NCBI GenBank assembly: GCA_002359495.1
Contig: DENB01000029.1
Span: 57,667 to 121,666, forward strand
Direction: 5' to 3'
Source: Enterobacteriaceae bacterium UBA2655
Lineage (GTDB): Bacteria; Pseudomonadota; Gammaproteobacteria; Enterobacterales; Enterobacteriaceae
DNA length: 64,000 nt
Shown here: piece after piece, positions 38,493-51,707 of the stretch
Layout: every line of letters starts with the position of its first letter
Numbering within the stretch: position 1 is the first letter of the stretch
Notes under the pieces: generated by a model
What the model was told of the DNA's origin: nothing
What the model saw: the letters and a program-made list of their open reading frames with translations, nothing else
Databases searched by the model: none
Position numbers and translations under genes: made by a program

Positions 38493-39401
38493 TTAGAAGT
38501 AACCCTGGCGTTTTTTCAGCTCCATCGAACCGGACTGATCGCGGTCAATCACGCGGCCCTGACGCTCGCTGGTCGTCGACACCAGCATCTCTTCGATAAT
38601 TTCCGGCAGCGTCTGCGCTTCCGACTCCACCGCGCCGGTCAGCGGCCAGCAGCCCAGCGTGCGGAAACGCACCATGCGCTGCTTGATCACTTCGCCCGGC
38701 TGCAGATCGATACGATCGTCATCCACCATCATCAGCATGCCGTCGCGCTCCAGCACCGGACGCGGCGCGGCGAGGTAGAGCGGAACGATCTCAATGTTCT
38801 CCAGGAAGATGTACTGCCAGATATCCAGCTCGGTCCAGTTCGACAGCGGGAAAACGCGAATGCTTTCGCCTTTATTGATCTGGCCGTTGTAGTTGTGCCA
38901 CAGCTCCGGACGCTGGTTTTTCGGGTCCCAGCGGTGGAAGCGGTCGCGGAAAGAGTAGATACGCTCTTTGGCGCGCGACTTCTCTTCGTCGCGACGCGCG
39001 CCGCCGAAAGCGGCATCGAAACCATACTTATTCAGCGCCTGCTTCAGCCCTTCGGTTTTCATGATGTCGGTATGCTTGGCGCTGCCGTGTACGAAGGGGT
39101 TGATGCCCATCGCCACCCCTTCCGGGTTGCGATGCACCAGCAGCTCCGCGCCCATCGCTTTAACGGTGCGGTCGCGGAATTCATACATCTCGCGGAATTT
39201 CCAGCCGGTATCAACGTGCAGCAACGGGAACGGCAGGGTTCCCGGATAGAAGGCTTTGCGCGCCAGATGCAGCATCACAGAGGAGTCTTTACCGATAGAG
39301 TACATCATTACCGGATTGCTGAACTCAGCCGCGACTTCACGGATGATATGGATACTCTCCGCCTCCAGTTGACGCAGATGAGTGAGTCGTTTTTGGTCCA
39401 T
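38493..39401 (-). CDS. cysD: Sulfate adenylyltransferase subunit 2 CysD
   Basis: CysD is the ATP-PPi-synthetase-family subunit that forms APS from ATP and sulfate. The PP-loop variant [20 protein letters not shown] (about 35-54), [18 protein letters not shown] and [17 protein letters not shown] are conserved. Length is 302 aa, as in E. coli. It lies 9 nt downstream of cysG. Confidence 0.98.
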   Translation of the reverse strand: MDQKRLTHLRQLEAESIHIIREVAAEFSNPVMMYSIGKDSSVMLHLARKAFYPGTLPFPLLHVDTGWKFREMYEFRDRTVKAMGAELLVHRNPEGVAMGINPFVHGSAKHTDIMKTEGLKQALNKYGFDAAFGGARRDEEKSRAKERIYSFRDRFHRWDPKNQRPELWHNYNGQINKGESIRVFPLSNWTELDIWQYIFLENIEIVPLYLAAPRPVLERDGMLMMVDDDRIDLQPGEVIKQRMVRFRTLGCWPLTGAVESEAQTLPEIIEEMLVSTTSERQGRVIDRDQSGSMELKKRQGYF

Positions 39402-39410
39402 AATTTTCCC

Positions 39411-40826
39411 TCAAGCCAGATTGACAACAGCGGACTCGCGAGCCCCCTGCTGCGCTGAATGTTGAAACCAGGCCAGTTGCCCGTGCAAATTTACCACTTC
39501 CCCGATCACCAGCAGCGCTGGCGTTGGCGCTGAGCGAGCCAGCGCGTCGAGTTGTTCTAAGGTGCCGGTCAGCACCTGTTGATCCTGGCGCGTGCCGCGC
39601 CCGATCACCGCTACCGGCGTATCCGGCGCGCGGCCATGGCGGATCAGCGCGGCGCTGATCTCCGCCGCCTTGACCGTTCCCATATAGATCGCCAGCGTCT
39701 GACGCGCGCGCGCCAACGACGGCCAGTCGATGCCGTCGCCGTCGGCGCGGCAGTGGCCGGTAATAAACAGTACGCTCTGCGCGTAATCGCGATGGGTTAA
39801 CGGAATGCCTGCGTAAGCGGTGGCGCCCGCAGCAGCCGTCACGCCCGGCACCACCTGAAACGGAATCCCCGCTTCGCGCGCCGCCTGCAGCTCTTCGCCG
39901 CCGCGACCGAAAATAAAAGGATCGCCGCCCTTAAGGCGCACCACCCGTTTGCCTTCGCGCGCCAGCTTAACCAACAGGTGATTAGTCTCTTCCTGCGAAA
40001 CCGAATGCGCGCCGGCGCGTTTGCCGACGCAGATGCGATCGGCGTCGCGCCTTACCAGCTCCAGCACCTCGTCGCTGACCAGATGATCGTAAAGCACCAC
40101 GTCCGCCAGCTGCATCACCTGCAGACCGCGCAAGGTCAGCAGCCCGCTGTCGCCGGGTCCGGCGCCGACCAGAACAATTTCGCCCTGATTGTTCTCTTCG
40201 CCGCTCAGCTCGTTATCCAGCGTCTGTTTCGCGGCGCTGAAGTTGCCGGCCGCCATCTGGCTGGCGAACAGGCCGTTAAAGGCGCGCTCCCAAAAGCGGC
40301 GGCGGTCGGACATTTTGCCGTAGCGCTGTTTTACTTTGTCGCGCCACTGGCCGGCCACCTGCGCCATCTGGCCGAGATTGGCCGGCAGCAGCGCCTCCAG
40401 CTTCTCGCGCAGCAGGCGCGCGAGCACCGGCGCCGTGCCGCTGGAAGAGATCGCCACCACCAGCGGCGAGCGATCGACGATTGAGGGGAAGATAAAGCTG
40501 CATTTCGGCTGATCGTCGACGACGTTCACCAGCTTATGACACGCATTGGCCGCCTCGTACACCCGGCTGTTCAGCGCATTGTCGTCGGTTGCGGCGATCA
40601 CCAGAAAAACGCCCTCCAGCTGTGCCTCGTCGAAGGCGGTCGCCAGCCAGGCTATCTGATTCTCCTCGCGCAGCGCCTGAAGTTCCGGGCAGAGCGTCCG
40701 GGCGGCAATCTGCACCTGCGCGCCGGCGCGGCGCAGCAGTTCAATTTTTCGCGCGGCCACGTCGCCGCCGCCGACAACCAAAACCGGTCGGCCTTTGAGA
40801 TCGGCAAAGAGAGGCAGATAGTCCAC
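39411..40826 (-). CDS. cysG: Siroheme synthase CysG
   Basis: CysG is trifunctional and makes siroheme, the prosthetic group of the sulfite reductase CysI encoded nearby. The N-terminal NAD-dependent dehydrogenase/ferrochelatase half (about 1-200) has the Rossmann motif [17 protein letters not shown]. The C-terminal uroporphyrinogen-III methyltransferase half (about 217-460) has [33 protein letters not shown] and [13 protein letters not shown]. Length is 471 aa (E. coli 457). It is the first gene of cysGDNC, whereas in E. coli K-12 cysG lies with nirBD. Confidence 0.97.
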   Translation of the reverse strand: MDYLPLFADLKGRPVLVVGGGDVAARKIELLRRAGAQVQIAARTLCPELQALREENQIAWLATAFDEAQLEGVFLVIAATDDNALNSRVYEAANACHKLVNVVDDQPKCSFIFPSIVDRSPLVVAISSSGTAPVLARLLREKLEALLPANLGQMAQVAGQWRDKVKQRYGKMSDRRRFWERAFNGLFASQMAAGNFSAAKQTLDNELSGEENNQGEIVLVGAGPGDSGLLTLRGLQVMQLADVVLYDHLVSDEVLELVRRDADRICVGKRAGAHSVSQEETNHLLVKLAREGKRVVRLKGGDPFIFGRGGEELQAAREAGIPFQVVPGVTAAAGATAYAGIPLTHRDYAQSVLFITGHCRADGDGIDWPSLARARQTLAIYMGTVKAAEISAALIRHGRAPDTPVAVIGRGTRQDQQVLTGTLEQLDALARSAPTPALLVIGEVVNLHGQLAWFQHSAQQGARESAVVNLA

Positions 40827-41080
40827 GTTAACCTTATCGCAGTTACAATGAGTTAACGCGACTATACGACTCCGGGTTCAGGCAGATGAAATTACGAATT
40901 GGAATGAGTAGTTCCCTAATGGAATAACGATCTGCAATTGCTGATAACAAATTGTGCTTAACAAATGATATTGCTGGTCTTTCAGGACGATTCGAATTGT
41001 GTAATTGCGATCACAGTTTCATACTGGCGGAAAAATTTTTATGCCCCATTTGTCACAGGACGACAGGAAAGGATCGCGTT
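40827..41080. promoter_or_regulatory. cysG-iap divergent region with possible CysB site
   Basis: This 254-bp divergent region must hold the cysGDNC promoter on the minus strand and the iap promoter on the plus strand. TTCC-CTAAT-GGAA (40912-40924), inside a wider array of GGAAT/TTCC elements, resembles the half-sites seen at CysB-activated promoters. This is a visual resemblance only. Confidence 0.4.
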
Positions 41081-42100
41081 ATGTTTGCCACTCTCCGCCT
41101 GACAGCGCTTGCCGTGCTGCTCAGCTGCGGTTTATCCCTGCACGCCCGGGCTGACGCAGCCCGCCCCGCACAGTTTGCCGAACAGCAGCTGCGCGACATC
41201 GCCACCCGCTTTCCCGGCAGAATGAGCGGCAGCCCGGCGGAGATGCTGGCGGCGGACTACCTGCGACAGCAGTTCAGCGCGCTGAGTTTTCAGAGCGATA
41301 CCCGCCAGTTTGATACCAGCTATATCTGGCATGACGGCCAGGGCCAGCCGCGCCGGCATAAAGTGACCGCCACCTCGGTGATCGCCGCGCGCGCCGGCAC
41401 GCAGCCGCAGGAAATTTTGATTCTGGCCCATCTGGATACCTGGACGCCGCTGAGCGACGCGCAGGCGCAGCGCAATGTAGGCGGCCTGCGCTTGCAGGGC
41501 GCGGATGACAACGCCTCGGGACTGGCGCTCATGCTAGCGCTGGCGCAGCGTTTGGGCGCGCTGCCGCTGCATTACGGCGTGCGCTTTGTGGCGCTCAGCG
41601 CCAGCGACGCCTCGCAGGGCGGCATGGAAGATTATCTGGCGCGCATGAGCGCTAAAGAGAAAAAGAACACTTTGCTGGTGATTAATTTGCACAGCCTGAT
41701 TGTCGGCGATCGCCTCTGTTTCAACAGCGGCGTGCATATGCCGGGCGCGGTGCGCAAACAAACCAGCCAGCGCGCGCTGGCTCTGGCGCGCAGTAAGCAC
41801 ATAGCCGTCTGCGGCCGTCATTTGATGAAACGCGACGAGGCCGTCGTCAACCCCTTCGATAAAGCGGGCTTCCCTCTGCTGGAAGTGACCTCCGGCAAAG
41901 GTTTTGTGGATGAGAAAGCGCCGGGCTTGCAGCGCGCCCGCTCGGCGCATTTCCCTGAAGGCACGGTCCGTCACGAGACCGATCGCGACAATCTGGCTTA
42001 CCTGGATCGCTGGCTGCCGGGCCGCATTGCCCGGCGTATGCAGGAAAGCGTCAGCATTCTGTTGCCGCTGCTAACGGAACTGACCAACCCGCAAAAATAA
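41081..42100 (+). CDS. iap: Iap-family (M28) aminopeptidase-like protein, probably inactive
   Basis: E. coli Iap is an exported aminopeptidase that trims alkaline phosphatase to isozymes. I use the ATG at 41081 after AGGAAAGGA (339 aa; E. coli 345), giving a signal peptide MFATLRLTALAVLLSCGL ending near ARA-DA. M28 metal residues LAHLDTW and GADDNASG are present, as is the late GTVRHETDRDN histidine. The position where E. coli has G-E-E-E-G (catalytic base and zinc ligand) reads A-S-D-A-S here, and N-L-D-N-L has become N-L-H-S-L. Loss of the general-base glutamate suggests a pseudoenzyme or altered activity. It is divergent from cysG, as in E. coli. Confidence 0.88.
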   Translation: MFATLRLTALAVLLSCGLSLHARADAARPAQFAEQQLRDIATRFPGRMSGSPAEMLAADYLRQQFSALSFQSDTRQFDTSYIWHDGQGQPRRHKVTATSVIAARAGTQPQEILILAHLDTWTPLSDAQAQRNVGGLRLQGADDNASGLALMLALAQRLGALPLHYGVRFVALSASDASQGGMEDYLARMSAKEKKNTLLVINLHSLIVGDRLCFNSGVHMPGAVRKQTSQRALALARSKHIAVCGRHLMKRDEAVVNPFDKAGFPLLEVTSGKGFVDEKAPGLQRARSAHFPEGTVRHETDRDNLAYLDRWLPGRIARRMQESVSILLPLLTELTNPQK

Positions 42101-42133
42101 AGCCGGAAAAAGGCGTCTGCCCTTTCCCGGCTT
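42100..42133. terminator. Possible terminator between iap and cysH
   Basis: AAGCCGG (42100-42106) pairs with CCGGCTT (42127-42133), and inner AAAGG/CCTTT extends the stem with one irregularity. It lies directly after the iap stop codon and 17 nt past the cysH stop codon. T-tracts are weak on both sides. Confidence 0.45.
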
Positions 42134-42150
42134 GATCGGAGCCTTGCTGC

Positions 42151-42885
42151 TTAACCTTCGTGTAAACCACACTCGCGTTTCAGCCCGAAGAAGCGCGTCT
42201 CCTCTTCCGCCATGCCCGGCTCCCATTTTTTGGTGGTATGGGTATCGCCGACCGAGAGGTAGCCCTCGTCCCAGAGCGGATGGTATTTCAGGTTATGCTG
42301 CTTCAGGTACTGGTAAACCTGACGGTTATCCCAGTCGATGATCGGCAGAATTTTGAACACGCCGCGCTGAATGGCCAGCACCGGCAGGTTGGCGCGGCTG
42401 CCGGACTGATCGCGACGCAGCCCGGCGAACCAGGTGCGCGCGCCCAGCGTTTCCAGCGCGCGGTTCATCGGCTCGACTTTATTGATCTGGTTGTACTTCT
42501 CGATGCCCTCAACGCCCTGCTCCCAAAGCTTGCCGTAGCGCGCTTCCTGCCAGGCCGGCGAAGTTTCCGCACGGAAAACCTGCAGGTTGAGATCCAGCTT
42601 ATCCGTCAGCTCATCGATAAAGCGGTAGGTTTCCGGGAACAGATAGCCGGTATCGGTCAGGATTACCGGAATGTCTGGCCTCAAACGCGTCACCAGATGC
42701 AGCGATACCGCCGCCTGAATGCCAAAACTGGACGAGAGCACAAAGGCGCCCGGCAGATTCTCCAGCGCCCAGCTGACGCGCTCCTCGGCGCTGCGCTTCT
42801 CCAGCTGCGCGTTGGTTTCGGCTATCGCCAGAATGCGCTCAACTTTTGGTAATTCATTCAGTGTTGCGAGATCGAGTACAGACAT
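42151..42885 (-). CDS. cysH: Phosphoadenylylsulfate reductase CysH
   Basis: CysH reduces PAPS to sulfite with thioredoxin or glutaredoxin. The PP-loop-like [17 protein letters not shown] (about 52-68), [34 protein letters not shown] and the C-terminal KRECGLHEG with the redox cysteine are present. Length is 244 aa, as in E. coli. It has only the single C-terminal cysteine motif, so it is the PAPS type without an iron-sulfur cluster. It is the last gene of cysJIH. Confidence 0.98.
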   Translation of the reverse strand: MSVLDLATLNELPKVERILAIAETNAQLEKRSAEERVSWALENLPGAFVLSSSFGIQAAVSLHLVTRLRPDIPVILTDTGYLFPETYRFIDELTDKLDLNLQVFRAETSPAWQEARYGKLWEQGVEGIEKYNQINKVEPMNRALETLGARTWFAGLRRDQSGSRANLPVLAIQRGVFKILPIIDWDNRQVYQYLKQHNLKYHPLWDEGYLSVGDTHTTKKWEPGMAEEETRFFGLKRECGLHEG

Positions 42886-42895
42886 AATGCCTCCG

Positions 42896-44608
42896 TTATT
42901 CCCAAAAATCGCGGGCCGGATCCAGTACCGGTTTTACGATGCCGGCGCGAATGACGAAATCGCCGAAGCCTTCGTCGTTGTCGCGCTCTTTCGCCCAGCG
43001 CCCTATCAACTCATCAATAGCGGCGAGGATCTCGCCTTCGTTGATGTTTTCGCGATACATGCGCGGAATGCGCGTGCCGATTCGGTTGCCGCCGATGTGC
43101 AGGTTGTAGCGTCCCGGTGCTTTGCCTACCAGCCCGATTTCGGCCAGCATGGCACGGCCGCAGCCGTTAGGACAACCGGTGACGCGTAGCACTATGTGCT
43201 CTTCGCCTACGCCATGACCGTGCATGATCGCTTCGACTTTGGTCACAAAAGCGGGCAGGAAACGCTCCGCCTCCGCCATCGCCAGCGGACAGGTCGGGAA
43301 CGCCACGCAGGCCATGGAATTTTCACGCTGCGCGCTGACATTTTCCATCAGGCCGTGCTGACGGGCGATCTGCTCGATACGATCTTTTTCGCTTTCCGGC
43401 ACGCCCGCCACGATCAGGTTCTGGTTGGCGGTGAGGCGGAAATCGCCCTGATGCACCTTCGCGATCTCCAGCATGCCGGTTTTCAACGGGCGGCCCGGGT
43501 AATCGAGCAGACGGCCGTTCTCGACAAACAGCGTCAGATGCCATTTGTTGTCGATGCCTTTGATCCAACCGAAACGATCGCCGCGGGTAGTGAATTCATA
43601 CGGACGGATCGGCTCAAAGGTCAGGCCTGCGCGCTTCTCCACTTCCGCTTTGAAGGTCTCGACGCCCACGCGCTCCAGCGTGTATTTGGTTTTGGCGTTT
43701 TTACGATCGGTGCGGTTGCCCCAGTCGCGCTGGGTCGTCACCACCGCCGTCGCGACGTCGAGCGTTTTATCCAGCGGCAGATAACCGATTTCGCTGGCGG
43801 TGCGCGCGTAGGTCGCTTTGTTGCCGTGCTCGATGGAGAGTCCGCCGCCCACCAGCAGGTTGAAGCCGACCAGCTTGCCATTTTCAGCGACCGCAATGAA
43901 GTTCAGGTCGTTGGCGTGCAGGTCGACATCGTTGTGCGGCGGGATCACCACGGTGGTTTTGAACTTACGCGGCAGGTAGGTTTCCCCGAGGATCGGCTCC
44001 TCGTCGGTGGTCGCTACTTTTTCCTGATCCCACCAGATTTCCGCATAGGCGCGGGTGCGCGGCAGCAGATGCTCGGAGATTTTCTTCGCCCACTCATACG
44101 CTTCCTGGTGCAGCTCAGACTCCACCGGGTTAGAGGTGCAGAGCACGTTGCGGTTGACGTCGTTGGCGGTCGCCAGCGCGTCAAGGCCCACTTCATGCAG
44201 CATCTGGTGCGCGGGCTTGACGTTCTTTTTCAGAATGCCGTGAAACTGAAACGTCTGACGGTTGGTGATACGAATGCTGCCGTAAATCGTTTTGTCGGCG
44301 GCGAATTTATCGATCGCGATCCACTGCTGCGGCGTAATGATGCCGCCCGGCAAACGGCAGCGCAGCATCATCGCGTGACGCGGCTCCAGCTTCTGCTCGG
44401 CGCGCTCGGCGCGAATATCGCGATCGTCCTGCTGATACATGCCGTGAAAACGGATCAGCAGAAAGTTATCGCCGTTAAAGCCGCCGGTCAGGCCATCGTC
44501 GAGATCCTCAAGGATGGTGCCGCGCAGATAGTTGCTCTGTTTTTTCAGACGCTCTGCGTCGGAAAGCTTGCCTTCGACGACCAGCGGTCCAGGGTGTTTT
44601 TCACTCAT
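42896..44608 (-). CDS. cysI: Sulfite reductase hemoprotein CysI
   Basis: CysI carries siroheme and a 4Fe-4S cluster and reduces sulfite to sulfide by six electrons from CysJ. The cluster cysteines are in [17 protein letters not shown] and [18 protein letters not shown]. Substrate-binding arginines lie in [11 protein letters not shown] and [14 protein letters not shown]. Length is 570 aa, as in E. coli. It overlaps cysJ by one nucleotide and precedes cysH by 10 nt. Confidence 0.98.
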   Translation of the reverse strand: MSEKHPGPLVVEGKLSDAERLKKQSNYLRGTILEDLDDGLTGGFNGDNFLLIRFHGMYQQDDRDIRAERAEQKLEPRHAMMLRCRLPGGIITPQQWIAIDKFAADKTIYGSIRITNRQTFQFHGILKKNVKPAHQMLHEVGLDALATANDVNRNVLCTSNPVESELHQEAYEWAKKISEHLLPRTRAYAEIWWDQEKVATTDEEPILGETYLPRKFKTTVVIPPHNDVDLHANDLNFIAVAENGKLVGFNLLVGGGLSIEHGNKATYARTASEIGYLPLDKTLDVATAVVTTQRDWGNRTDRKNAKTKYTLERVGVETFKAEVEKRAGLTFEPIRPYEFTTRGDRFGWIKGIDNKWHLTLFVENGRLLDYPGRPLKTGMLEIAKVHQGDFRLTANQNLIVAGVPESEKDRIEQIARQHGLMENVSAQRENSMACVAFPTCPLAMAEAERFLPAFVTKVEAIMHGHGVGEEHIVLRVTGCPNGCGRAMLAEIGLVGKAPGRYNLHIGGNRIGTRIPRMYRENINEGEILAAIDELIGRWAKERDNDEGFGDFVIRAGIVKPVLDPARDFWE

Positions 44609-46413
44609 CAGTAAACGTCTCGCTGATAACGGCGCTCAACGCGCAGCTCACTTAAAAATTCGTCGGCCGTCTCACGATCCATTCCGCCGTGCCCGACCAC
44701 CACATCCAGTAACGCCTGCTCGACATCCTTCGCCATGCGGTTGGCGTCGCCGCAGACATAAATATGCGCGCCCTCTTCGATCCAGCGCCACACTTCGGCG
44801 CCTTTGGCGCGGATTTTATCCTGTACGTACACTTTCTCTTCCTGATCGCGCGACCAGGCGAGGTCGATATTCGTCAGCAGACCCTGCTTCACATACTTCT
44901 GCCACTCCACCTGATACAGGAAATCGTCGGTGAAATGCGGGTTGCCGAAGAACAGCCAGTTTTTTCCGCCGGCGCTGTCGTTGTCGCGCTGCTGCATAAA
45001 GGCGCGGAAAGGCGCAATGCCAGTGCCGGGGCCGATCATGATTAACGGCGCCTCCGGGTTTTCCGGCAGGCGGAAGTTGTCGTTATGTTCGATGAAGACG
45101 CGGATTTCGCCATCCTCTTCCAGGCGATCCGCCAGATAGCTGGAGGCGCCGCCGGCGCGGGGGCGACCATCGATTTCGTAGCGCACCGCGCCGACAGTAA
45201 TATGCACTTCGGTATCCGTTTCCGCCTGGGAGGAGGCGATAGAGTAGAGGCGCGGCGTCAGCGGACGCAGCAGCGCGGTCAGCTGCTCCGCGCGCAGCTC
45301 GCAGGGCGCCTGACGCACCATATCGACAATCGGCGTGCTCTGCGCATAGTGCTGCAGCTGCGCTTTGTCCGCCAGCCGCGCCAGCAGGGCTTCGTTACGC
45401 GCCAGCGCGGCGTACTGCTCGACAATCTGCGGCGTGTTGACGGTGAGTTCAAAGTGCTTTTGCAGCGCGTCGGAGAGCGTCAGGCTTTCGCCGTTGATCT
45501 CGACCTGCTCGCTGCCGTTCAGCCACAGCAGCTCGGTCAGCTCTTTCACCAGCGCCGGATCGTTCTCATACCAGACGCCAAGCGCGTCGCCCGGCTGGTA
45601 GCGCAGACCGGAGTCGCCGAGGTCGATCTCAATGTGGCGCACATCCTTGTCGGAGTCGCGGCCGGTGATTTTCTGATTCACGGCAAAGCTGGCGGTCAGC
45701 GGCGCCTCTTTGCTGTAAGGGCTGGTGAAAACTTCGCTTACAGTGCCGGTCGCGCCCAGCGCGGCCTGCGCAGGCGAAGCCGCCGGCGCGCGCGCTTTAA
45801 GCACCTCGGTAATCTGCTGGCGCCATGCGGCGGCCGGTTCGGCATACTCAACGTCGGCGTCGACGCGATCCAGCAGACGCTCGCCGCCCAGTTCGGCCAG
45901 ACGCGCGTCAAAATCTTTACCTACCTTGCTGAAGAACTCATAGGAGGTGTCGCCGAGACCGAACACGGCGAAGGCGGAGCCCTCAAGCTTCGGCGCTTTT
46001 TTCGACATCAGGAATTTATATAACGCGACGGCTTCTTCCGGCGGATCCCCCTCTCCCTGCGTCGAGGTCACGATAACCAGCAGCTTCTCCTGACCAATCT
46101 GCTTGAACTTATAGTCGCCTGCATTCACCAGGCTGACGTTCAGCTTCGCCGCCAGCAGATCGTCGCGCAGCTGTTCTGCGACGCGACGCGCGTTGCCGGT
46201 TTGCGAAGCGGAGATTAACGTAATGGCTGGCGCTTGTGCCTGAGCCGGCGCGCTGGCCGCCACGCTGCCCGGCGTCTGGTTGAGCATGCCCCAGAAATAG
46301 CCGGAGAGCCACGCCAGCTGGGTGGTAGAGAGATCGGTTGTCGCCGCCTGCAAGCGCGCGAGTTGCTCCGGCGTTAGCGGGAGCAGAGAACTTGGGGGTG
46401 CCTGAGTCGTCAT
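44608..46413 (-). CDS. cysJ: Sulfite reductase flavoprotein CysJ
   Basis: CysJ passes electrons from NADPH through FAD and FMN to CysI. The N-terminal flavodoxin domain (about 64-205) has [20 protein letters not shown] and [14 protein letters not shown]. The FAD domain has [20 protein letters not shown] and [11 protein letters not shown], and the NADPH domain [18 protein letters not shown] and [18 protein letters not shown]. The C-terminus R-Y-Q-R-D-V-Y is typical. Length is 601 aa (E. coli 599). It heads cysJIH, divergent from queD. Confidence 0.98.
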   Translation of the reverse strand: MTTQAPPSSLLPLTPEQLARLQAATTDLSTTQLAWLSGYFWGMLNQTPGSVAASAPAQAQAPAITLISASQTGNARRVAEQLRDDLLAAKLNVSLVNAGDYKFKQIGQEKLLVIVTSTQGEGDPPEEAVALYKFLMSKKAPKLEGSAFAVFGLGDTSYEFFSKVGKDFDARLAELGGERLLDRVDADVEYAEPAAAWRQQITEVLKARAPAASPAQAALGATGTVSEVFTSPYSKEAPLTASFAVNQKITGRDSDKDVRHIEIDLGDSGLRYQPGDALGVWYENDPALVKELTELLWLNGSEQVEINGESLTLSDALQKHFELTVNTPQIVEQYAALARNEALLARLADKAQLQHYAQSTPIVDMVRQAPCELRAEQLTALLRPLTPRLYSIASSQAETDTEVHITVGAVRYEIDGRPRAGGASSYLADRLEEDGEIRVFIEHNDNFRLPENPEAPLIMIGPGTGIAPFRAFMQQRDNDSAGGKNWLFFGNPHFTDDFLYQVEWQKYVKQGLLTNIDLAWSRDQEEKVYVQDKIRAKGAEVWRWIEEGAHIYVCGDANRMAKDVEQALLDVVVGHGGMDRETADEFLSELRVERRYQRDVY

Positions 46414-46708
46414 CGCGTTAAGAATTCCAGTATCAAGAGTCCGGACCGTAAAATAGCGGAAGAGTGGATAGGTTACCGGCCCGTATATTAACGATTAAAT
46501 AAAGCTTCGACATAATAAATAACCAAAATGACTAAACGGTTTTACACGTAACCTTAATCGACAAAAGTGGTAAAGAAAGGCTTTTCTATTCAACAGGATG
46601 CTATGACGACAGCGCGGTTAGCGCGAAAAAAGCGCTTTTCCCCGGCAACGGGTGCGAAAATTCCGCTTTTCAGGTAGACTTTGCAGGTTTTTATCTCTGA
46701 GAACCATT
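46414..46708. promoter_or_regulatory. cysJ-queD divergent region
   Basis: This 295-bp region separates the divergent cysJIH and queD genes. The cysJ-proximal half is AT-rich and on the minus strand offers TTGGTT-N17-TTTATT as a possible promoter. CysB control would be expected from the E. coli cysJ promoter, but I cannot mark a site. Confidence 0.4.
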
Positions 46709-47068
46709 ATGTCTACCACGCTGTTTAAAGAGTTCCAGTTCGAAGCGGCTCACCGCCTGCCCCATGTGCCTGAAGGCCACAAATGCGGGCGCCTGCATGG
46801 CCACTCGTTTCTGGTGCGTCTGGAAATTACCGGTGAAGTGGATGCGTATACCGGCTGGGTAATGGATTTTGCCGAACTGAAAGCGGCTTTTAAGCCAATC
46901 TACGATCGTCTCGATCATCACTACCTGAATGATATTCCGGGTCTTGATAATCCCACCAGCGAAGTGCTGGCGCAGTGGATCTGGGAGCAGATGAAGCCTC
47001 GCCTGCCTGAGCTGAGCGCGGTGATGATTAAAGAGACCTGCACCGCCGGCTGCGTCTACCGCAGCTGA
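46709..47068 (+). CDS. queD: 6-carboxy-5,6,7,8-tetrahydropterin synthase QueD
   Basis: QueD makes carboxytetrahydropterin from dihydroneopterin triphosphate in the queuosine/7-deazaguanine pathway. Zinc ligands and catalytic residues are in [20 protein letters not shown] and [25 protein letters not shown] and [11 protein letters not shown] follow. I use the ATG at 46709 (MSTTLFKEF, 119 aa; E. coli 121), since the upstream in-frame extension is not conserved. queE, the next enzyme of the pathway, lies about 0.8 kb away on the other strand. Confidence 0.96.
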   Translation: MSTTLFKEFQFEAAHRLPHVPEGHKCGRLHGHSFLVRLEITGEVDAYTGWVMDFAELKAAFKPIYDRLDHHYLNDIPGLDNPTSEVLAQWIWEQMKPRLPELSAVMIKETCTAGCVYRS

Positions 47069-47072
47069 ACCC

Positions 47073-47100
47073 AACGGATCGACCTGTTCGATCCGTTTTT
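47073..47100 (+). terminator. Rho-independent terminator of queD
   Basis: AACGGATCGA (47073-47082) pairs perfectly with TCGATCCGTT (47088-47097) around a 5-nt loop, and the run of T continues to 47100. It starts 4 nt after the queD stop codon. Confidence 0.93.
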
Positions 47101-47174
47101 CTATCCCGTCATCCTGCTGTCATCTTCGCTCTTTACGTTGTTGCCTCCTTCATTAAAGATCAAGAGAATCAACA

Positions 47175-47774
47175 ATGAATCTGGTCAAGAAACTTTCCCT
47201 TATTGCGCTTTTCGTTTCCGCCTCTGCCGCCGTTCAGGCACAGAACGTGCTCGATTTTCCGCAGCCGGAGAATAACCCTGATGAGTTTTATGCCGTGACT
47301 GAAATCCCGGCGGGCGGGATCATCAAGTATGAAACCGATGCCAAAACGGGATTTATCGTCACTGACCGTTTTCAGTCGATGCCTGTCGCTTATCCGGCTA
47401 ACTACGGCTCGCTGACCCAGTCGCTGGGCGGCGATAACGATCCGCTGGACGTCATTTTTTATACCCGCGCGCCGATGCAGCCGGGCACCCTGATCAAGCT
47501 GCGCCCGATCGGCGTGCTGAAGATGATCGACGGCGGCGAAGTGGACGACAAAGTTGTCGCTGTGCCGGCCAACAAAATCGATCCTACGTATGATGAGATT
47601 CAGGCCATCAGCGATCTGCCGAAAATCGAGCAGGAGCGCCTGCAGGCTTTTTTCCGCGTGTACAAACAGCTGCCGGATGGACGTAAAAAAGTGGAGCTGA
47701 ACGGTTTACAGGATGCGGCGACAGCCAAAACGGAGATTAAAAAAGCCTATGACGCCTGGAAGGCGAAGCAGTAA
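47175..47774 (+). CDS. Exported family I inorganic pyrophosphatase
   Basis: The product is a 199-residue family I soluble pyrophosphatase. The signature GDNDPLDVIFY (about 92-102), EIPAGGIIKYE near residue 45, and ANKIDPTYDEIQAISDLP are present, so the Mg2+/PPi-binding site looks intact. A Sec signal peptide is clear: MNLVKKLSLIALFVSASAAV then QAQ (about 1-22), so it is predicted to be periplasmic, unlike housekeeping cytoplasmic Ppa. AAGAGAATCAAC precedes the ATG. It is monocistronic between two terminators. Its role could be periplasmic phosphate recovery (inference). Confidence 0.92.
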   Translation: MNLVKKLSLIALFVSASAAVQAQNVLDFPQPENNPDEFYAVTEIPAGGIIKYETDAKTGFIVTDRFQSMPVAYPANYGSLTQSLGGDNDPLDVIFYTRAPMQPGTLIKLRPIGVLKMIDGGEVDDKVVAVPANKIDPTYDEIQAISDLPKIEQERLQAFFRVYKQLPDGRKKVELNGLQDAATAKTEIKKAYDAWKAKQ

Positions 47775-47800
47775 GACGGTAATGCCGGAGAGTACGATCG

Positions 47801-47828
47801 GGGCGGCGTTGAGCCGCCCTGTTTGTTC
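47801..47828. terminator. Terminator between the pyrophosphatase gene and queE
   Basis: GGGCGGC (47801-47807) pairs with GCCGCCC (47813-47819) around a 5-nt loop, followed by TGTTTGTT. It lies 26 nt past the pyrophosphatase stop codon and just beyond the queE stop codon on the other strand. Confidence 0.8.
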
Positions 47829-47832
47829 AGAA

Positions 47833-48504
47833 TCAGGCGATGTTCAGATACTTGTGCGTCTGCATCGACAGACGCCAGTTGCGGGCGATGCAGGTATCGA
47901 TGCAGAGTTTGGTCGCCGCCTCTTTACGGCTGATGGGCTGCAACGCAATCACGCGCTGTTTGTCATCGTCGATGCCCGCCAGCAGTTCATCCAGCGCTTC
48001 GATGTCGCGTTCGCGCCCGACCGGATGTTTGATCTCGTCGGCTCGCGTCAGCGCCTGCGGCAGCACGTCGTAGCCGCCGCGCATATTCACTTTAGGAGAT
48101 ACCGTTACCCAGGTGGCGTCTGAACAATGGATGCTGTGCGTGCCGCTGGTTTCGATCTGGCAGCCAAAGCCCGCCGCTTCCAGCGCCGTGGTCAGCGGAC
48201 GCAGATCGTAAATCGCCGGTTCCCCGCCGGTAATCACCACATGGCGCGCCGTCCAGCCCTGCTGCGCGATGGCCTCGATCAGCATCGCCGCATCGGCGTC
48301 GCCCCAGGCGTCGTTTTCAATATTTTTAACCAGAATGTCGCCCAGCGAGGTCTCCCGATCCGCACGCTTTTCCCAGGTATGTTTGGTATCACACCAGCTG
48401 CATCCCACCGGACATCCCTGCATACGGATGAAAATGGCCGGCACGCCGGTGTAAAAACCTTCGCCCTGCAGCGTCTGGAACATTTCGTTAATCGGGTAGT
48501 GCAT
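47833..48504 (-). CDS. queE: 7-carboxy-7-deazaguanine synthase QueE
   Basis: QueE is a radical-SAM enzyme that converts carboxytetrahydropterin to 7-carboxy-7-deazaguanine. The cluster motif C-P-V-G-C-S-W-C (about residues 31-38), HVVITGGEPAIYDLRPLT and TVSPKVNMRGGYDVLPQAL are conserved. The C-terminus WRLSMQTHKYLNIA is typical. Length is 223 aa, as in E. coli. Confidence 0.97.
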   Translation of the reverse strand: MHYPINEMFQTLQGEGFYTGVPAIFIRMQGCPVGCSWCDTKHTWEKRADRETSLGDILVKNIENDAWGDADAAMLIEAIAQQGWTARHVVITGGEPAIYDLRPLTTALEAAGFGCQIETSGTHSIHCSDATWVTVSPKVNMRGGYDVLPQALTRADEIKHPVGRERDIEALDELLAGIDDDKQRVIALQPISRKEAATKLCIDTCIARNWRLSMQTHKYLNIA

Positions 48505-48612
48505 TTTTTACTCACCTGGATAAATCGGGGCGCTGATTATGGCAGAGATTCGCAGCGCGACAAAATGAACATTGTCAGCAAAAGAGAAGAAAGAAAGGAA
48601 AAGCATGGAATG

Positions 48613-48641
48613 AAAAAGCCCCGCGCGACGGCGAGGCTTTT
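48613..48641 (-). terminator. Rho-independent terminator of eno
   Basis: On the minus strand AAAAGCC-T-CGC pairs with GCG-G-GGCTTTT, giving a GC-rich stem followed by five T residues (48617-48613). It starts 39 nt after the eno stop codon. Confidence 0.85.
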
Positions 48642-48679
48642 GTCAGGCAGTGGCGCGGCAGGACCGCGCCCGCAGGTGA

Positions 48680-50002
<1,323 letters not shown>

Positions 50003-50020
50003 TCAATCCTAAGACAAACA

Positions 50021-50041
50021 ACGCGCGGAAAGTTCGCGCGT
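50021..50041. repeat. Inverted repeat between pyrG and eno
   Basis: ACGCGCG (50021-50027) and CGCGCGT (50035-50041) form a 7-bp perfect stem with a 7-nt loop in the pyrG-eno gap. It is not followed by a T-run and probably acts as an mRNA-stabilising intercistronic hairpin. Confidence 0.55.
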
Positions 50042-50054
50042 CGCTCGTGAAAAC

Positions 50055-51707
<1,653 letters not shown>

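Noticed and set aside
43196..44614. 472-codon open frame antisense to cysI
   Set aside because: Entirely within cysI on the other strand, with a low-complexity His/Arg/Gln-rich composition typical of antisense frames.
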